From positions 1,426,001 through 1,490,000 of the forward strand of contig NZ_CP144914.1 of the NCBI RefSeq assembly GCF_008014775.2: DNA of 64,000 bases, given 5' to 3'. A program made the translations under genes and the position numbers. This stretch comes from Alkalicoccus halolimnae. Its GTDB lineage: Bacteria; Bacillota; Bacilli; Bacillales; Salisediminibacteriaceae. Below are positions 26,714 to 36,053 of the stretch, piece after piece. Numbering within the stretch: the stretch's first letter is position 1; every line of letters starts with the position of its first letter. Below the pieces are notes generated by a model that was not told where the DNA came from, did not search any database, and saw only the letters and a list, made by a program, of their open reading frames with translations.

Positions 26714-27893
26714 AATTACGCTGATTGAAAGTTTCCAGTACGAGTCCTCCCAGCAGGTTAGCTGCATGAAGCATGGAACGTTCATCTATATCAAATTTCG
26801 GGTGATGGTGAGGATAAGCTGTTTCCCAATCCGGATTCATGGCACCGGTAAAGAAAAATGCCCCTTTTACATGCTGCAGATAATAAGCAAAGTCTTCTCC
26901 ACCCATCTGCGGTTTGGATAGTTCTACATTATGAATGCCTTCCGTTTCTTCAGCGACTTTGGCGACAACTCCGGCTTCATGGGCGTGGTTAATAACAGCC
27001 GGATACCCTCTTTCATAGATCGCCTCAGCTTTCGCACCATAGCTTGCTGCAGTGCCTTCTGCAATAGATACGATTTGTTCCTCGAGCAGGGAGCGGACGC
27101 TTTCATCGAAACTTCTTGCTGTACCTATGATTTTCGCTTGATCAGCAATAACGTTGTAGGCATTTACCGATTCGAAATGTCCGACACTTACAACAGCGGA
27201 TTCCATGGGATCGACAGCCCGGCTTACAATATGCTGAAGGGACTGGACAATCTGGGAGCCTATAAGAATTGAATCTTTTGTCATATGAGGCTGGGCGCCA
27301 TGACCGCCTTTCCCGATCACATTGATAGAAAATTTATCGGCAGCTGCCATGATCGGACCATCAGTATATTCAACTTTACCAAGAGGTGTAGTTGCCCACA
27401 AATGGGTTCCGTAGATGACGTCAACTCCATCCAGACATCCGTCCGCTATCATTGCCTGGGCTCCGCCCGGTGCAAGTTCTTCTGCGTGCTGATGAATAAA
27501 TACGATCGTCCCAGCCAGTTCCTCTCTCATGGAATTAAGTACTTCAGCGAGTACAAGCATTTCAGCAGTATGTCCGTCATGGCCGCATGCATGCATTACC
27601 CCCGCAGTTTCCGAAGCGAAAGGGAGGTTTGTTTCTTCATTTATAGGCAGGGCATCAAAATCAGCTCGCAGGGCAACTACAGGTCCCGGCTTCCCTCCTT
27701 GAAGGGTAGCGACCACCCCTCGTTCTCCAACCTTTTCCTTCACTTCGTGACCAAGCTTCCGGTGAAAGTCGGCTATATACGCCGGGGTTTCCACTTCATG
27801 AAACGAAAGTTCCGGATACTTGTGTAAATAACGGCGGATTTCCACCATTTCGTCGTACTTTTCTGAAAGTTGTTTCTGTAATCTGTCAAACAA
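26712..27893 (-). CDS. yhaA: M20 family amidohydrolase (YhaA-like)
   Basis: A 393-residue dimetal peptidase/deacylase. Metal-binding motifs are HACGHDGH (about 97-104), the acidic HQHAEELAPGGA stretch (about 131) and the C-terminal MGGEDFAYY (about 348); ALRADFDALPI is also present. B. subtilis YhaA, next to the ecs genes, is a putative N-acyl amino-acid hydrolase. The TTG at 27893 is chosen because AAGGAGGG lies seven bases before it; the ATG at 27911 is upstream of that site. The substrate is unknown. Confidence 0.87.
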   Translation of the reverse strand: MFDRLQKQLSEKYDEMVEIRRYLHKYPELSFHEVETPAYIADFHRKLGHEVKEKVGERGVVATLQGGKPGPVVALRADFDALPINEETNLPFASETAGVMHACGHDGHTAEMLVLAEVLNSMREELAGTIVFIHQHAEELAPGGAQAMIADGCLDGVDVIYGTHLWATTPLGKVEYTDGPIMAAADKFSINVIGKGGHGAQPHMTKDSILIGSQIVQSLQHIVSRAVDPMESAVVSVGHFESVNAYNVIADQAKIIGTARSFDESVRSLLEEQIVSIAEGTAASYGAKAEAIYERGYPAVINHAHEAGVVAKVAEETEGIHNVELSKPQMGGEDFAYYLQHVKGAFFFTGAMNPDWETAYPHHHPKFDIDERSMLHAANLLGGLVLETFNQRN

Positions 27894-28008
27894 CACTAAT
27901 CCCTCCTTCAACTGTTTCTGTCTTTATCATACTCTCTTAACATATCGAAAGGAAGTATAACAGGGGGATGGATTTGTGATGAAAAATCACGGTACCTCAC
28001 TCAGGAGT

Positions 28009-28184
28009 CTCGAAGGTACAAAGGTAGAAACCAGTGCCAGGGCAGAGACGCCTGTGGAAGGCATTTAGATTCTACCGAATGCCAGGGAGGAAGGGATTAG
28101 CTGAGGCCGGCCCGCCCGGAAAGCGTCCCCATGGAAACGAAAGCGCACGTTCATTGCTTAAATACTTTATTTTCAAGGCAGCCT
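28009..28184 (+). repeat. GC-rich interspersed repeat, copy 3
   Basis: Aligns over its length with 9142-9330: GAAGGTAC-AAGGTA, CCAGTGCCA, GACGCCTG, GGGAGGAAGGGATTAGCTGAGGCCGGCCCGCCCGGAAAGCGTCC split into the same blocks, ATGGAAACGAAAGCG, then tail ATACTTTATTTTC and AAGGCAGCC. It fills the gap between the M20 amidohydrolase and CcdA-like genes (27894-28271). Confidence 0.85.
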
Positions 28185-28187
28185 TAC

Positions 28188-28222
28188 AAAAAAAGCATCA
28201 TAACGATAAATTTCGTTATGAT
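28188..28222 (-). terminator. Terminator of the CcdA-like gene
   Basis: Perfect 12-bp GCATCATAACGA/TCGTTATGATGC stem followed by TTTTTTT on the minus strand, immediately next to repeat copy 3. Confidence 0.88.
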
Positions 28223-28271
28223 GCATTCGTAAAATACCGGCAGGCTGCTGCAGCGCATTAACATGCCTTCC

Positions 28272-29009
28272 CTAAATAATATAAAATTGAGATAGATAGC
28301 CTGCTATTTTGGAAAAGAGCCCTGTAAATAGCATGATTCCAAGTACGATCATAATTCCTCCGCTCAATTTTTGAAAGAAAGGCAGAAAGCGGTTAAGGTT
28401 TCTTACGCGGTCGAGAGATTTAGCGAAAAGCAGCCCCACAACGAGAAAAGGAACAGCCAGTCCTGCTGAATAAAATAACAGAAGAATCATACCTCCTGCA
28501 GGGTCATTTTGAGCGGCCAGAGCAAGGATGGATCCGAGCACCAGTCCGATGCATGGAGACCAGCCTGCTGCAAATACGAGACCAAATAAAATGGAACGGC
28601 CGAAACTAGCTGATTTAGCTGGATTTTTCATCCGTTTTTCGCTCATTAAAAAATTTAGCTGGAATATGCCGACTAACTGAAGCCCGAAGAGAACAATAAT
28701 GATGCCTCCAAGCTGTTCAACAAGCTGCTGATTTTGTAGAAACATTCCCCCGAGAAAAGAGGTGGAAGCCCCCAGCGCAAGAAAGATGGAAGTAAATCCA
28801 ATGATAAAACCGAAACTGCGCGTCAAAATCAGTTTTCTATCAGCAGAGACTCTATTTTGAGTGATTTCCGACCCGGTTAATTGAGCAAGATAAGCAGGTA
28901 CGAGGGGAAATACACACGGGGAAAGAAACGAAACGACACCTGCGAAAAGAGCAATCCACATAGTTAAAAAAGAGATTTCATTTATAATAAAGATACTTAA
29001 AGAGTACAC
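28272..29009 (-). CDS. CcdA-like cytochrome c biogenesis/thiol-disulfide transporter
   Basis: A 245-residue membrane protein with six hydrophobic segments of the DsbD/CcdA class, which moves reducing equivalents across the membrane. The two redox cysteines are in FLSPCVFPLVPAYL (about residue 32) and AAGWSPCIGLVLG (about 154). The GTG start follows GGGGGTTTAGCT. No partner thioredoxin-like or ccdB/ccdC gene is adjacent, so its pathway (cytochrome c maturation, spore cortex or other) is open. The first ~16 residues precede the first helix; an internal ATG at residue 17 lacks a ribosome site. Confidence 0.87.
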   Translation of the reverse strand: MYSLSIFIINEISFLTMWIALFAGVVSFLSPCVFPLVPAYLAQLTGSEITQNRVSADRKLILTRSFGFIIGFTSIFLALGASTSFLGGMFLQNQQLVEQLGGIIIVLFGLQLVGIFQLNFLMSEKRMKNPAKSASFGRSILFGLVFAAGWSPCIGLVLGSILALAAQNDPAGGMILLLFYSAGLAVPFLVVGLLFAKSLDRVRNLNRFLPFFQKLSGGIMIVLGIMLFTGLFSKIAGYLSQFYII

Positions 29010-29195
29010 AGCTAAACCCCCATAATTTCATCTTGCTCTTTTACTATACATGATAACCGAAACGCGTGAAATAAGTGTCACGTAAGTTTCACAATTATAA
29101 AGTGGAACCACAGCACAGGCTGATTCGTATAAAGCATACGATGGTTTTCCACTTAAATTAATGATAAAATGCTTGTTTAGACAGGAGTGAAACCC

Positions 29196-31304
29196 ATGTG
29201 GATGAAACGTATTACAATTACAACAATCGTTGTTTTAATTTTAGCTATTGCCGGGGTAACTGCCTATCTGGGCATTATTCTTTTCGGCAATTATGCCATA
29301 GATGAAAAAGATCTCATAATGAAAGAGTCGACAACTGTAGTAGATGATGAAGGGGAGGTGCTGACGAAACTGTTTGAAGAAAACAGGGAGGCGGTAGACC
29401 TCGAGACTATCCCAGACCATGTTCAGCATGCGTTTATAGCGATAGAAGATCAGCGCTTTTTTGAACATACCGGTATTGATCCCCGCGCCATAGGAAGGGC
29501 GCTGTACCGTGATATTATTACCCGGTCTGCAGCAGAAGGGGGGAGCACGATCACCCAGCAGCTGGCAAAAAACGCCTTTTTATCGCCGGAAAAATCTTTG
29601 CTTCGAAAAACAGAAGAAGTCCTGATTGCACTGAACCTGGAGCATCGGTATTCTAAAGAAGAAATATTGGAAATGTATTTAAACCGGATTTATTTCGGGC
29701 ACGGAGCCCATGGCGTGCAGGCTGCTTCCCAGCTTTATTTTGGTAAGACAGTGGATGAATTGTCGGTGGAAGAAGGAGCACTTCTTGCAGCGCTTCCAAA
29801 AGGGCCGAACAATTATTCACCTTTTATTGATGAAGAGAGAGGAAAAGAAAGACGGGATCTGGTGCTCGACGTCATGCATCAGCAGGACTATATAACAGCG
29901 GAAGAGGCTGTCCGTCTTAAAGGAAGAACACTGCCTCAGGAAAGAAACAGCGTCACTTCCAACGAGGCATATACGTCCTATATTGACCTTCTATTAAATG
30001 AACTGGAAACGGAATACGGCTTTACGGAGGAGGAAATCCTTTCCGGCGGCTATGAAATCGTAGCTTCGATGGACCCTGAGCAGCAGATAGCTTCATTTGA
30101 AAAGATGCGGGATTCCTCTGTTTATCCCGATGAAGGAATGGATGGAAGCTATGTTCTGCTTGATAATGAAACGGGTGGAGTAAAAGCTGTACAGGGGGGC
30201 CGGGAATATGTGAAGAAGGGATTGAATTATGCTTCTGCAAAAAGACAGCCCGGATCGACGATAAAACCGCTGGCCGTTTTTGCGCCTGCGCTTGAAACCG
30301 GAGAGTATGCACCTTATTCAATGCTTACGGATGAACCATTGAATTATGACGGGTATGAACCAGGGAACTTGAGCGGAAGCTATTCTGGAGAAATCACGAT
30401 GTATGATGCTTTGAAAGATTCCGTCAATGCTCCTGCAGTGTGGCTTCTAAACGAAATAGGGTTGAATCATTCCAAAACGATGCTGCAAAATCAGGGGATC
30501 ACTCTTGAAGAAGAAGGACTTAGTGTAGCCCTGGGAGGACTGGATGAAGGGTTAAGTCCTCTGCAGATGGCAGGAGCGTACAGAACTTTTGCAAACAACG
30601 GCAAATATTCTGAGCCTTATTTTGTAGAAGAGATTTATGATAGAAATGGAGATATGCTGGCGGAATCAGAGCCGGAAGAAGTGGAAGTTATGTCGGAACA
30701 GACAGCCTGGTACATGACCCGTATGCTGGAATCTGTTGTAACAGACGGGACCGGCCAGGCAGGAGAAACAACAGCTCCTCTGGCAGGCAAAACCGGCACA
30801 TCCATGGAATCCAGAGATGTATGGTTTGCAGGATGGAGCCCGGAATATACGGGAGCTGTCTGGATGGGACGGGATAATGCAGAAAGTGGAGAGGAAGTAA
30901 CAAGTTCTGCCCCGACTTCGGTGTTTAAACAGCTTCTTCCTGATAGCAGTTCCACAGCTTTTGAAAAGCCGGATCAAGTGGCAGAGCTGGAGGAACCAAT
31001 CCGTTTTGTGCAAATCAATGATCTCGATGCTGATATGAGCTTAGGCCTCTTCGGAGCAGATGTAGAATTGGCATGGTCTGCTTCGGAAGATGAAAGGCTG
31101 CACTATAGAATTTACCGTATCGAAGGCGGCAGCCGGACACTTGTCGACGAAGTGGCCGGAGAGGCAGATTATACGATCAGCCGCACCAACTTTTTAAACC
31201 AGGCAGAGTTTGTGGTTGTTCCTTATAATCCTTTAACCGATAGAGAAGGAGAGGAATCTAATACTGCCAGAGCCAACTGGAATATTTTTTCGCAGGGTTC
31301 CTGA
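29196..31304 (+). CDS. pbpF: Class A penicillin-binding protein PBP1F
   Basis: A 702-residue bifunctional cell-wall synthase with an N-terminal anchor (about residues 6-30). The glycosyltransferase domain shows EDQRFFEHTGIDP (about 88) and GGSTITQQLAKN (about 113). The transpeptidase domain has the SxxK in PGSTIKP (Ser near 354), SxN in DSVNAP (about 408) and KTGT (about 530). A fibronectin-like acidic tail covers the last ~100 residues. Position directly before hemEHY is as in B. subtilis pbpF. The ATG at 29196 is preceded by AGGAG. Confidence 0.93.
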   Translation: MWMKRITITTIVVLILAIAGVTAYLGIILFGNYAIDEKDLIMKESTTVVDDEGEVLTKLFEENREAVDLETIPDHVQHAFIAIEDQRFFEHTGIDPRAIGRALYRDIITRSAAEGGSTITQQLAKNAFLSPEKSLLRKTEEVLIALNLEHRYSKEEILEMYLNRIYFGHGAHGVQAASQLYFGKTVDELSVEEGALLAALPKGPNNYSPFIDEERGKERRDLVLDVMHQQDYITAEEAVRLKGRTLPQERNSVTSNEAYTSYIDLLLNELETEYGFTEEEILSGGYEIVASMDPEQQIASFEKMRDSSVYPDEGMDGSYVLLDNETGGVKAVQGGREYVKKGLNYASAKRQPGSTIKPLAVFAPALETGEYAPYSMLTDEPLNYDGYEPGNLSGSYSGEITMYDALKDSVNAPAVWLLNEIGLNHSKTMLQNQGITLEEEGLSVALGGLDEGLSPLQMAGAYRTFANNGKYSEPYFVEEIYDRNGDMLAESEPEEVEVMSEQTAWYMTRMLESVVTDGTGQAGETTAPLAGKTGTSMESRDVWFAGWSPEYTGAVWMGRDNAESGEEVTSSAPTSVFKQLLPDSSSTAFEKPDQVAELEEPIRFVQINDLDADMSLGLFGADVELAWSASEDERLHYRIYRIEGGSRTLVDEVAGEADYTISRTNFLNQAEFVVVPYNPLTDREGEESNTARANWNIFSQGS

Positions 31305-31755
31305 CAGCTCCACTATTTCTTCTGAAATTCTTTAAAAGAATCGATTATTACTCTTTTTAGAAGGAATGGATTTCTTGATTCAAGTAAAAAGTACTAAACG
31401 GCCATGACAGGTTAAGTCATGGTCGATTTTTATTAACGTGAACGAGTACATTAAGAGTTAATATAATATTTTCACAAAGTATTTTTTGCGCTGAATTCTG
31501 CTGAAGACAAGCCATTGTAGAAGGTTTTTTATGCCGTGGAAGTTCTCTGCCTTATTTGGTTTTACAGAATAAACTTCAATTAGGAAATTCAATCAAAATA
31601 ATTTGATTTCTTATTTTATGATCCTTTCTTTTTTGTACGTTTTTGTGAACACTGGACGTTTTTCTTTTATAAAGAGATAAAAAGCGTTAGAATGTACAGC
31701 GGATAAGTAAGTGCCGTTTATGGTAAACAAAATGATAATTAACGAGGTGGAAAGT
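31305..31755 (+). other. Intergenic region before hemE
   Basis: 450 nt with a terminator at 31399-31432 for pbpF and then AT-rich sequence. A TAGAAT at about 31688 could be a -10 box for hemE but no good -35 is clear. No interspersed repeat and no convincing small gene were seen. Confidence 0.6.
31399..31432 (+). terminator. Terminator after pbpF
   Basis: CGGCCATGAC/GTCATGGTCG stem (one G-U) with loop AGGTTAA, then TTTTTATT. About 95 nt past the stop. Confidence 0.82.
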
Positions 31756-32802
31756 GTGGCTCAACCAATGAATGATACGTTTCTGAAAGCTTGTCGAAAG
31801 GAAGAAGTTTCCCACGTACCAGTATGGTATATGAGACAGGCGGGGCGCTCCCAGCCTGAATACCGGGAGTTAAAAAAGAAGTATGGACTGGAAGAGATCA
31901 CCCGTATGCCGGAAACATGCGCCTGGGTAACGAAACTGCCGGTCGATCAATATAATAATGACGCTGCAATTTTGTACAAAGATATTATGACGCCGCTTCC
32001 GGCACTCGGAGTCGATGTGAAAATCCAGCCTGGAGTAGGACCAGTCATTTCAAATCCCATTGAAAATATGAAAGATGTCAATAAGTTAGGTACTCTGCAT
32101 CCCGAGAAAGACGTGGACTTTGTGCTTGAAACGATCCGCATTCTGCGTACGCAGCTGACTGTGCCGCTTATTACTTTCAGCGGGGCTCCGTTCACTCTCG
32201 CAAGCTATATGATTGAAGGCGGCCCATCAAAGAATTACAATAAAACAAAAGCAATGATGTACAGCCAGCCTGAAGCATGGGAAGCCCTTATGCAGAAACT
32301 GGCAGATATGGTCATTACTTATACTAAAGCGCAGATCCGTGCAGGATCCCAGGCTATTCAAATATTCGATTCATGGATCGGTGCCCTCAGCAGAGAGGAC
32401 TATCAGACGTATGTCAAACCGGCGATGAGAAGAATTTTTGAAGAACTTTCTTCCGAAGGTGTGCCTCTGATTATGCACGGAGTAAGTGCCCGTCATCTCG
32501 CTCAGGACTGGGCGGAACTTCCACTGAATGTCGTAGGTCTCGACTGGAGATATCCAATTAAAGACGCCCGGGCTGACGGTATAACGAAAGCAGTACAGGG
32601 AAATCTTGATCCAAGTGTGCTTATGGCACCATGGCCGGTGATTGAAAAAAAGGCTAAAAGTATAATAGATGAAGGCCTCGAAAAACCAGGATTTATCTTT
32701 AATCTGGGCCACGGTGTGTTCCCGGAAATTGAGCCTGCGAAGCTGAAACAACTTACGGCTTTTGTACATGAGTATTCAGCAGAAAAAATTGCTAAAATTT
32801 AA
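31756..32802 (+). CDS. hemE: Uroporphyrinogen decarboxylase
   Basis: A 348-residue enzyme that decarboxylates uroporphyrinogen III to coproporphyrinogen III. The family signatures [16 protein letters not shown] (about 20-35) and [17 protein letters not shown] [17 protein letters not shown] are present, with the catalytic Asp in [12 protein letters not shown] (about 73) and GLDWR near 268. The GTG at 31756 follows GAGGTGG and gives the N-terminus expected from B. subtilis HemE. The first gene of hemE-hemH-hemY. Confidence 0.96.
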   Translation: MAQPMNDTFLKACRKEEVSHVPVWYMRQAGRSQPEYRELKKKYGLEEITRMPETCAWVTKLPVDQYNNDAAILYKDIMTPLPALGVDVKIQPGVGPVISNPIENMKDVNKLGTLHPEKDVDFVLETIRILRTQLTVPLITFSGAPFTLASYMIEGGPSKNYNKTKAMMYSQPEAWEALMQKLADMVITYTKAQIRAGSQAIQIFDSWIGALSREDYQTYVKPAMRRIFEELSSEGVPLIMHGVSARHLAQDWAELPLNVVGLDWRYPIKDARADGITKAVQGNLDPSVLMAPWPVIEKKAKSIIDEGLEKPGFIFNLGHGVFPEIEPAKLKQLTAFVHEYSAEKIAKI

Positions 32803-32826
32803 TTTCGAAAAGGATGTGGATGTTCA

Positions 32827-33765
32827 ATGACTAAAAAAATGGGTTTACTTGTTATGGCATACGGCACCCCGAGATCAGAAGATGAAATTGAACCCTATTA
32901 CACCCATATACGAAGAGGACGTAAACCTTCCCGGGAGCAGCTCGATGATTTAACAGGACGCTATCAGGATATAGGAGGCATCTCTCCACTGGCGAGGATA
33001 ACTTCCTCCCAGGCTGAAGAGTTGAAAAACGAATTAAATAAACGCTATCAGGACATTGAATTTGTTGTTTATGAAGGGCTTAAACACATTGATCCGTTCA
33101 TAGAAGATGCAGTTTTGAAAATGAAAAAGGATGGAATTAAGGAAGCGGTAAGCATCGTACTTGCTCCGCATTATTCCACGTTCAGCGTAAAGTCTTACAA
33201 CGGCAGAGCTAAAGAAGAGTCAGACCTTATCAATGGTCCTGCCATCACGAGCGTTCAGGACTGGTATAAGGAACCTAAATTTATCCGTTTCTGGGCTGAA
33301 GGAATAAAAAACACGGTAGAAAAAATGTCGGAAGAAGAAAAAAACCATCACTGTGTTATTTTTTCCGCCCACAGTCTTCCCGAAAAAATTCTTGCTGACG
33401 GAGATCCTTACCCGGAACAGCTGAAAGAAACAGCCCGGTTGATTGCAGAGGAAGCAGGAATCAAAAATTACGATATCGGGTGGCAGAGTGAAGGAAACAC
33501 GCCGGATCCATGGATCGGACCTGATGTACAGGATTTAACAGAAGATCTTTATAACAAAGAAGGTTACAAAGCGTTTGTTTATTGTCCGGTCGGCTTCGTT
33601 GCAGAGCACCTTGAGGTTCTTTACGATAACGATTATGAATGTAAGGTTGTCACCGACAAAGTAGGAGCGGGTTATTACCGTCCTCCGATGCCAAATGCGA
33701 AACCTGCATTCATTGATGCTCTGGCTACAGTTATCGAAGAACATCTGAAAGAAAAGGATGCGTAA
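32827..33765 (+). CDS. hemH: Coproporphyrin III ferrochelatase
   Basis: A 312-residue enzyme inserting Fe(II) into coproporphyrin III in the Gram-positive haem pathway (also called CpfC). Active-site His is in [13 protein letters not shown] (about residue 117-120); further conserved segments are FSAHSLPEK (about 179) and [17 protein letters not shown] (about 255), containing the second metal-site Glu. It starts 24 nt after hemE behind AAGGATGTGGATGTTC and ends 3 nt before hemY. Confidence 0.96.
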   Translation: MTKKMGLLVMAYGTPRSEDEIEPYYTHIRRGRKPSREQLDDLTGRYQDIGGISPLARITSSQAEELKNELNKRYQDIEFVVYEGLKHIDPFIEDAVLKMKKDGIKEAVSIVLAPHYSTFSVKSYNGRAKEESDLINGPAITSVQDWYKEPKFIRFWAEGIKNTVEKMSEEEKNHHCVIFSAHSLPEKILADGDPYPEQLKETARLIAEEAGIKNYDIGWQSEGNTPDPWIGPDVQDLTEDLYNKEGYKAFVYCPVGFVAEHLEVLYDNDYECKVVTDKVGAGYYRPPMPNAKPAFIDALATVIEEHLKEKDA

Positions 33766-33768
33766 CGC

Positions 33769-35193
33769 ATGGAAAAAGAAAGAATAGCCGTTGTTGGAGG
33801 CGGTATTACCGGATTAGCCTCTGCCTACGCTCTTCAAAAGGAAATTGAGAAAGGGAGTCTGAATGCAGAATTTAATTTGTATGAAGCTGGAAGCAGACTT
33901 GGCGGCAGTATTTCCACGGATTATACGAATGGTTTTGTGATTGAACGAGGCCCGGATTCCTTTCTGACGCGAAAGCGGAGTATGTATGACCTGGCAGTGG
34001 AACTCGGTATGGAAGAAGAACTCGTAACAAACCGATCCGGAGCCTTTATTCTTCATGGGAAAAAACTCCATCGTATCCCTGAAGGAGCAGTAATGGGAAT
34101 ACCTACAAAGTGGAGACCGTTTCTGCTTTCAGGTTTGTTCAGCCCAAAGGGAAAAGCACGCGCAGCGATGGATCTGTTTCTTCCGAGGCATAAACATATG
34201 GAAAAAGATCAGTCTGTTGGAAGTTTTTTTCGCAGGCGTCTTGGGAGCGAAGTAGTGGATAATCTTATTGAACCGCTCCTTTCAGGTATTTATGCAGGAA
34301 ATATAGATAAGATCAGCCTGCAGGCTACCTTCCCGCAATTTCTGGAAGTAGAAAAGAATCATCGGAGTTTGATATTAGGTATGAAAACCTCTCTCGGCAA
34401 CAAGGCAGTAGAGGAACCAGTACTGCTTGGAAAAAATAAAAAACCAGCCGGTATGTTTCTTACTTTCCGAAGCGGTCTTCAATCTTTTTCTGAAAAACTT
34501 TCGGAAAGGCTGGATCAAAACCATGTACACACGAACCATAAAATCTCATCTATAAACAAAGAAGGCGGGGGATACCGTCTTGTGTTTGAAAATGGATCGA
34601 GTGACTACGCAGATAAAATTCTGCTTACTATTCGTCACCACCAGGCCTATGAACTCTTTAAAAATCACTCCTTTATGGAACCTCTCGGAAAAGTCCCTTC
34701 TACATCAGTGGCTACTGTAGCTCTTGCTTTTGATGAAAAAGCTTTAAAAAAGCCTCTTGACGGCACTGGGTTTGTTGTTTCGAAAAAGTCAGACTACACG
34801 ATCACAGCGTGTACGTGGACTCATCAGAAATGGGAACACACCGCACCGAAAGAAAAAGCCCTGCTTCGTGCTTATGTAGGAAGAGCAGGAGAAGAGGAAG
34901 TCGTTGATAGGACAGATGAGGAAATAGTGGATGAGGTAAGAAAGGATTTAAAAAAAATTATGGGGATTGATGAAGTTCCCGAATTTTACAGAGTGACACG
35001 CTGGAGACAGGCGATGCCTCAATACGAAATTGATCATGTAAAACGGCTTGAGAAAATAAACGGGAGTCTGGCTGAACACTTACCAGGAATCAAACTGATC
35101 GGGGCCAGCTATAAAGGTATCGGTCTGCCGGATTGTGTTAATCAGGCCAACACGGCAGCAGCTGAAATAATTGAAGAACAGAAGAGGAAGTAG
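33769..35193 (+). CDS. hemY: Coproporphyrinogen III oxidase (HemY/CgoX)
   Basis: A 474-residue FAD enzyme that oxidises coproporphyrinogen III to coproporphyrin III before iron insertion. The dinucleotide-binding VVGGGITGLASAYAL is at residues 8-22, with GSRLGGSISTDY and ERGPDSFL following and the FAD-interacting C-terminus GASYKGIGLPDCVNQ near 445. Translation is coupled to hemH (3-nt gap). hemQ, which completes the pathway, is not in the window. A hairpin at 35367 may be the operon end. Confidence 0.95.
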   Translation: MEKERIAVVGGGITGLASAYALQKEIEKGSLNAEFNLYEAGSRLGGSISTDYTNGFVIERGPDSFLTRKRSMYDLAVELGMEEELVTNRSGAFILHGKKLHRIPEGAVMGIPTKWRPFLLSGLFSPKGKARAAMDLFLPRHKHMEKDQSVGSFFRRRLGSEVVDNLIEPLLSGIYAGNIDKISLQATFPQFLEVEKNHRSLILGMKTSLGNKAVEEPVLLGKNKKPAGMFLTFRSGLQSFSEKLSERLDQNHVHTNHKISSINKEGGGYRLVFENGSSDYADKILLTIRHHQAYELFKNHSFMEPLGKVPSTSVATVALAFDEKALKKPLDGTGFVVSKKSDYTITACTWTHQKWEHTAPKEKALLRAYVGRAGEEEVVDRTDEEIVDEVRKDLKKIMGIDEVPEFYRVTRWRQAMPQYEIDHVKRLEKINGSLAEHLPGIKLIGASYKGIGLPDCVNQANTAAAEIIEEQKRK

Positions 35194-35229
35194 CGAATAA
35201 GGTATTCACTGTCCTCATCAGTTTTTTGA

Positions 35230-35260
35230 AAGCTGCCTTGAAAATAAAGTAGATAAGCGA
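35230..35260 (-). repeat. Repeat tail fragment, copy 4 (inverted)
   Basis: AGCTGCCTTGAAAATAAAGTAGATAAGCGA, read in two pieces, is the reverse complement of the conserved tail of the GC-rich repeat (TCGCTTATCTACTTTATTTTC then AAGGCAGC). Only this ~30-nt end is present, directly after hemY; another short TACATTATTTTC follows at 35278. Confidence 0.75.
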
Positions 35261-35366
35261 CTACTTACCATTTCTGTACATTATTTTCAAAAGATCCAAT
35301 AAGAAACAGTAAAGACTTTTATGAAGCTGCGGTTCGAAAAGAAGTTAACCTGCTTCAGATGGTTTA

Positions 35367-35411
35367 AACATCGTCATGACAGTAAAGTCTGTCATGACGA
35401 TGTTTTATTTT
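35367..35411 (+). terminator. Strong hairpin downstream of hemY
   Basis: Perfect 16-bp stem AACATCGTCATGACAG/CTGTCATGACGATGTT (35367-35382 with 35389-35404), then TTATTTTG. It is 173 nt past hemY and lies between two repeat pieces; it may end the hem transcript. Confidence 0.72.
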
Positions 35412-35423
35412 GCTTTAAGCTGT

Positions 35424-35608
35424 GTTTAAGTCTGTGGCTCTTACGCGAAAAAAGAGACTTTGCTTTCCGGCTTACGATTACAGAAGTAAACTTTACTTTA
35501 AAAGCTGGTGGGCAAGGCTTAAACGAAAGAAGTTGTAAGGATTAAATAAGCTTTTTGTCAAATGTAGTTTGTTTTCCCCAAACGTGCGTAATAACCCGGA
35601 GCTTTAAC
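35424..35608 (+). repeat. TIR-bounded interspersed repeat, copy 2
   Basis: A 185-nt element whose ends are imperfect inverted repeats of about 23 nt: left 35424-35446 (ending GGCTCTTACGC) and right 35586-35608 (starting GCGTAATAACC). It is the reverse-complement counterpart of 8792-8975. It is followed by ACAGAGACACTCATGCA, which recurs after copy 3 near 47028. No coding capacity was recognised. Confidence 0.8.
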
Positions 35609-35756
35609 AGAGACACTCATGCAAAAACCATGCACCATGAGAGATAACAATGGCCTTCTATAGGAATGGACTTTCCTCTATACAGTTGGAATAAATGAAG
35701 TTCAAAAGGGATCTTCTTTATTAGAAGACAGATTCTGTTTCTTATTTTTACGGGGC

Positions 35757-35872
35757 GCTGGAGGGCACATGGGGCGAATAAGGACAAGCTGAAGCTGGTC
35801 CGCCCGGAAAGCGTCCCTATGGGAACGAAAGCGCACGTTTATCGTTTATCAACTTTATTTCCAAGGCAGCCT
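35757..35872 (+). repeat. GC-rich interspersed repeat, copy 5
   Basis: Contains AGCTGAAGCTGG, TCCGCCCGGAAAGCGTCC, ATGGGAACGAAAGCGCACG, then tail TTTATCGTTTATCAACTTTA and CCAAGGCAGCC, the same order of blocks as copies 1 and 3. With the elements at 35230 and 35424 it makes up most of the 35194-36053 gap. Confidence 0.82.
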
Positions 35873-35928
35873 TTATTTAAAGCAAAACATGACTTTACAG
35901 TTATATCAACTAAAAAGCAAAAAAATAG

Positions 35929-35957
35929 ACCGTGCGCAGTCAGCACACGGTTTTTCC
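35929..35957. terminator. Terminator downstream of the ureohydrolase gene
   Basis: ACCGTG/CACGGT stem with flanking T runs on both strands, about 95 nt beyond the minus-strand stop at 36054. Confidence 0.65.
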
Positions 35958-36053
35958 ACAAGAGAGGAAAATATGAGAAAGTGGGGGGAGTTATCACTAC
36001 TATTCCACTTTTTCAAAATCTCAAACCTGAAATTTGAAAGTTTTATGAACTTT

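Noticed and set aside
28034..28261. 75-codon open frame after the amidohydrolase gene
   Set aside because: It is a by-product of GC-rich repeat copy 3 and the following terminator.
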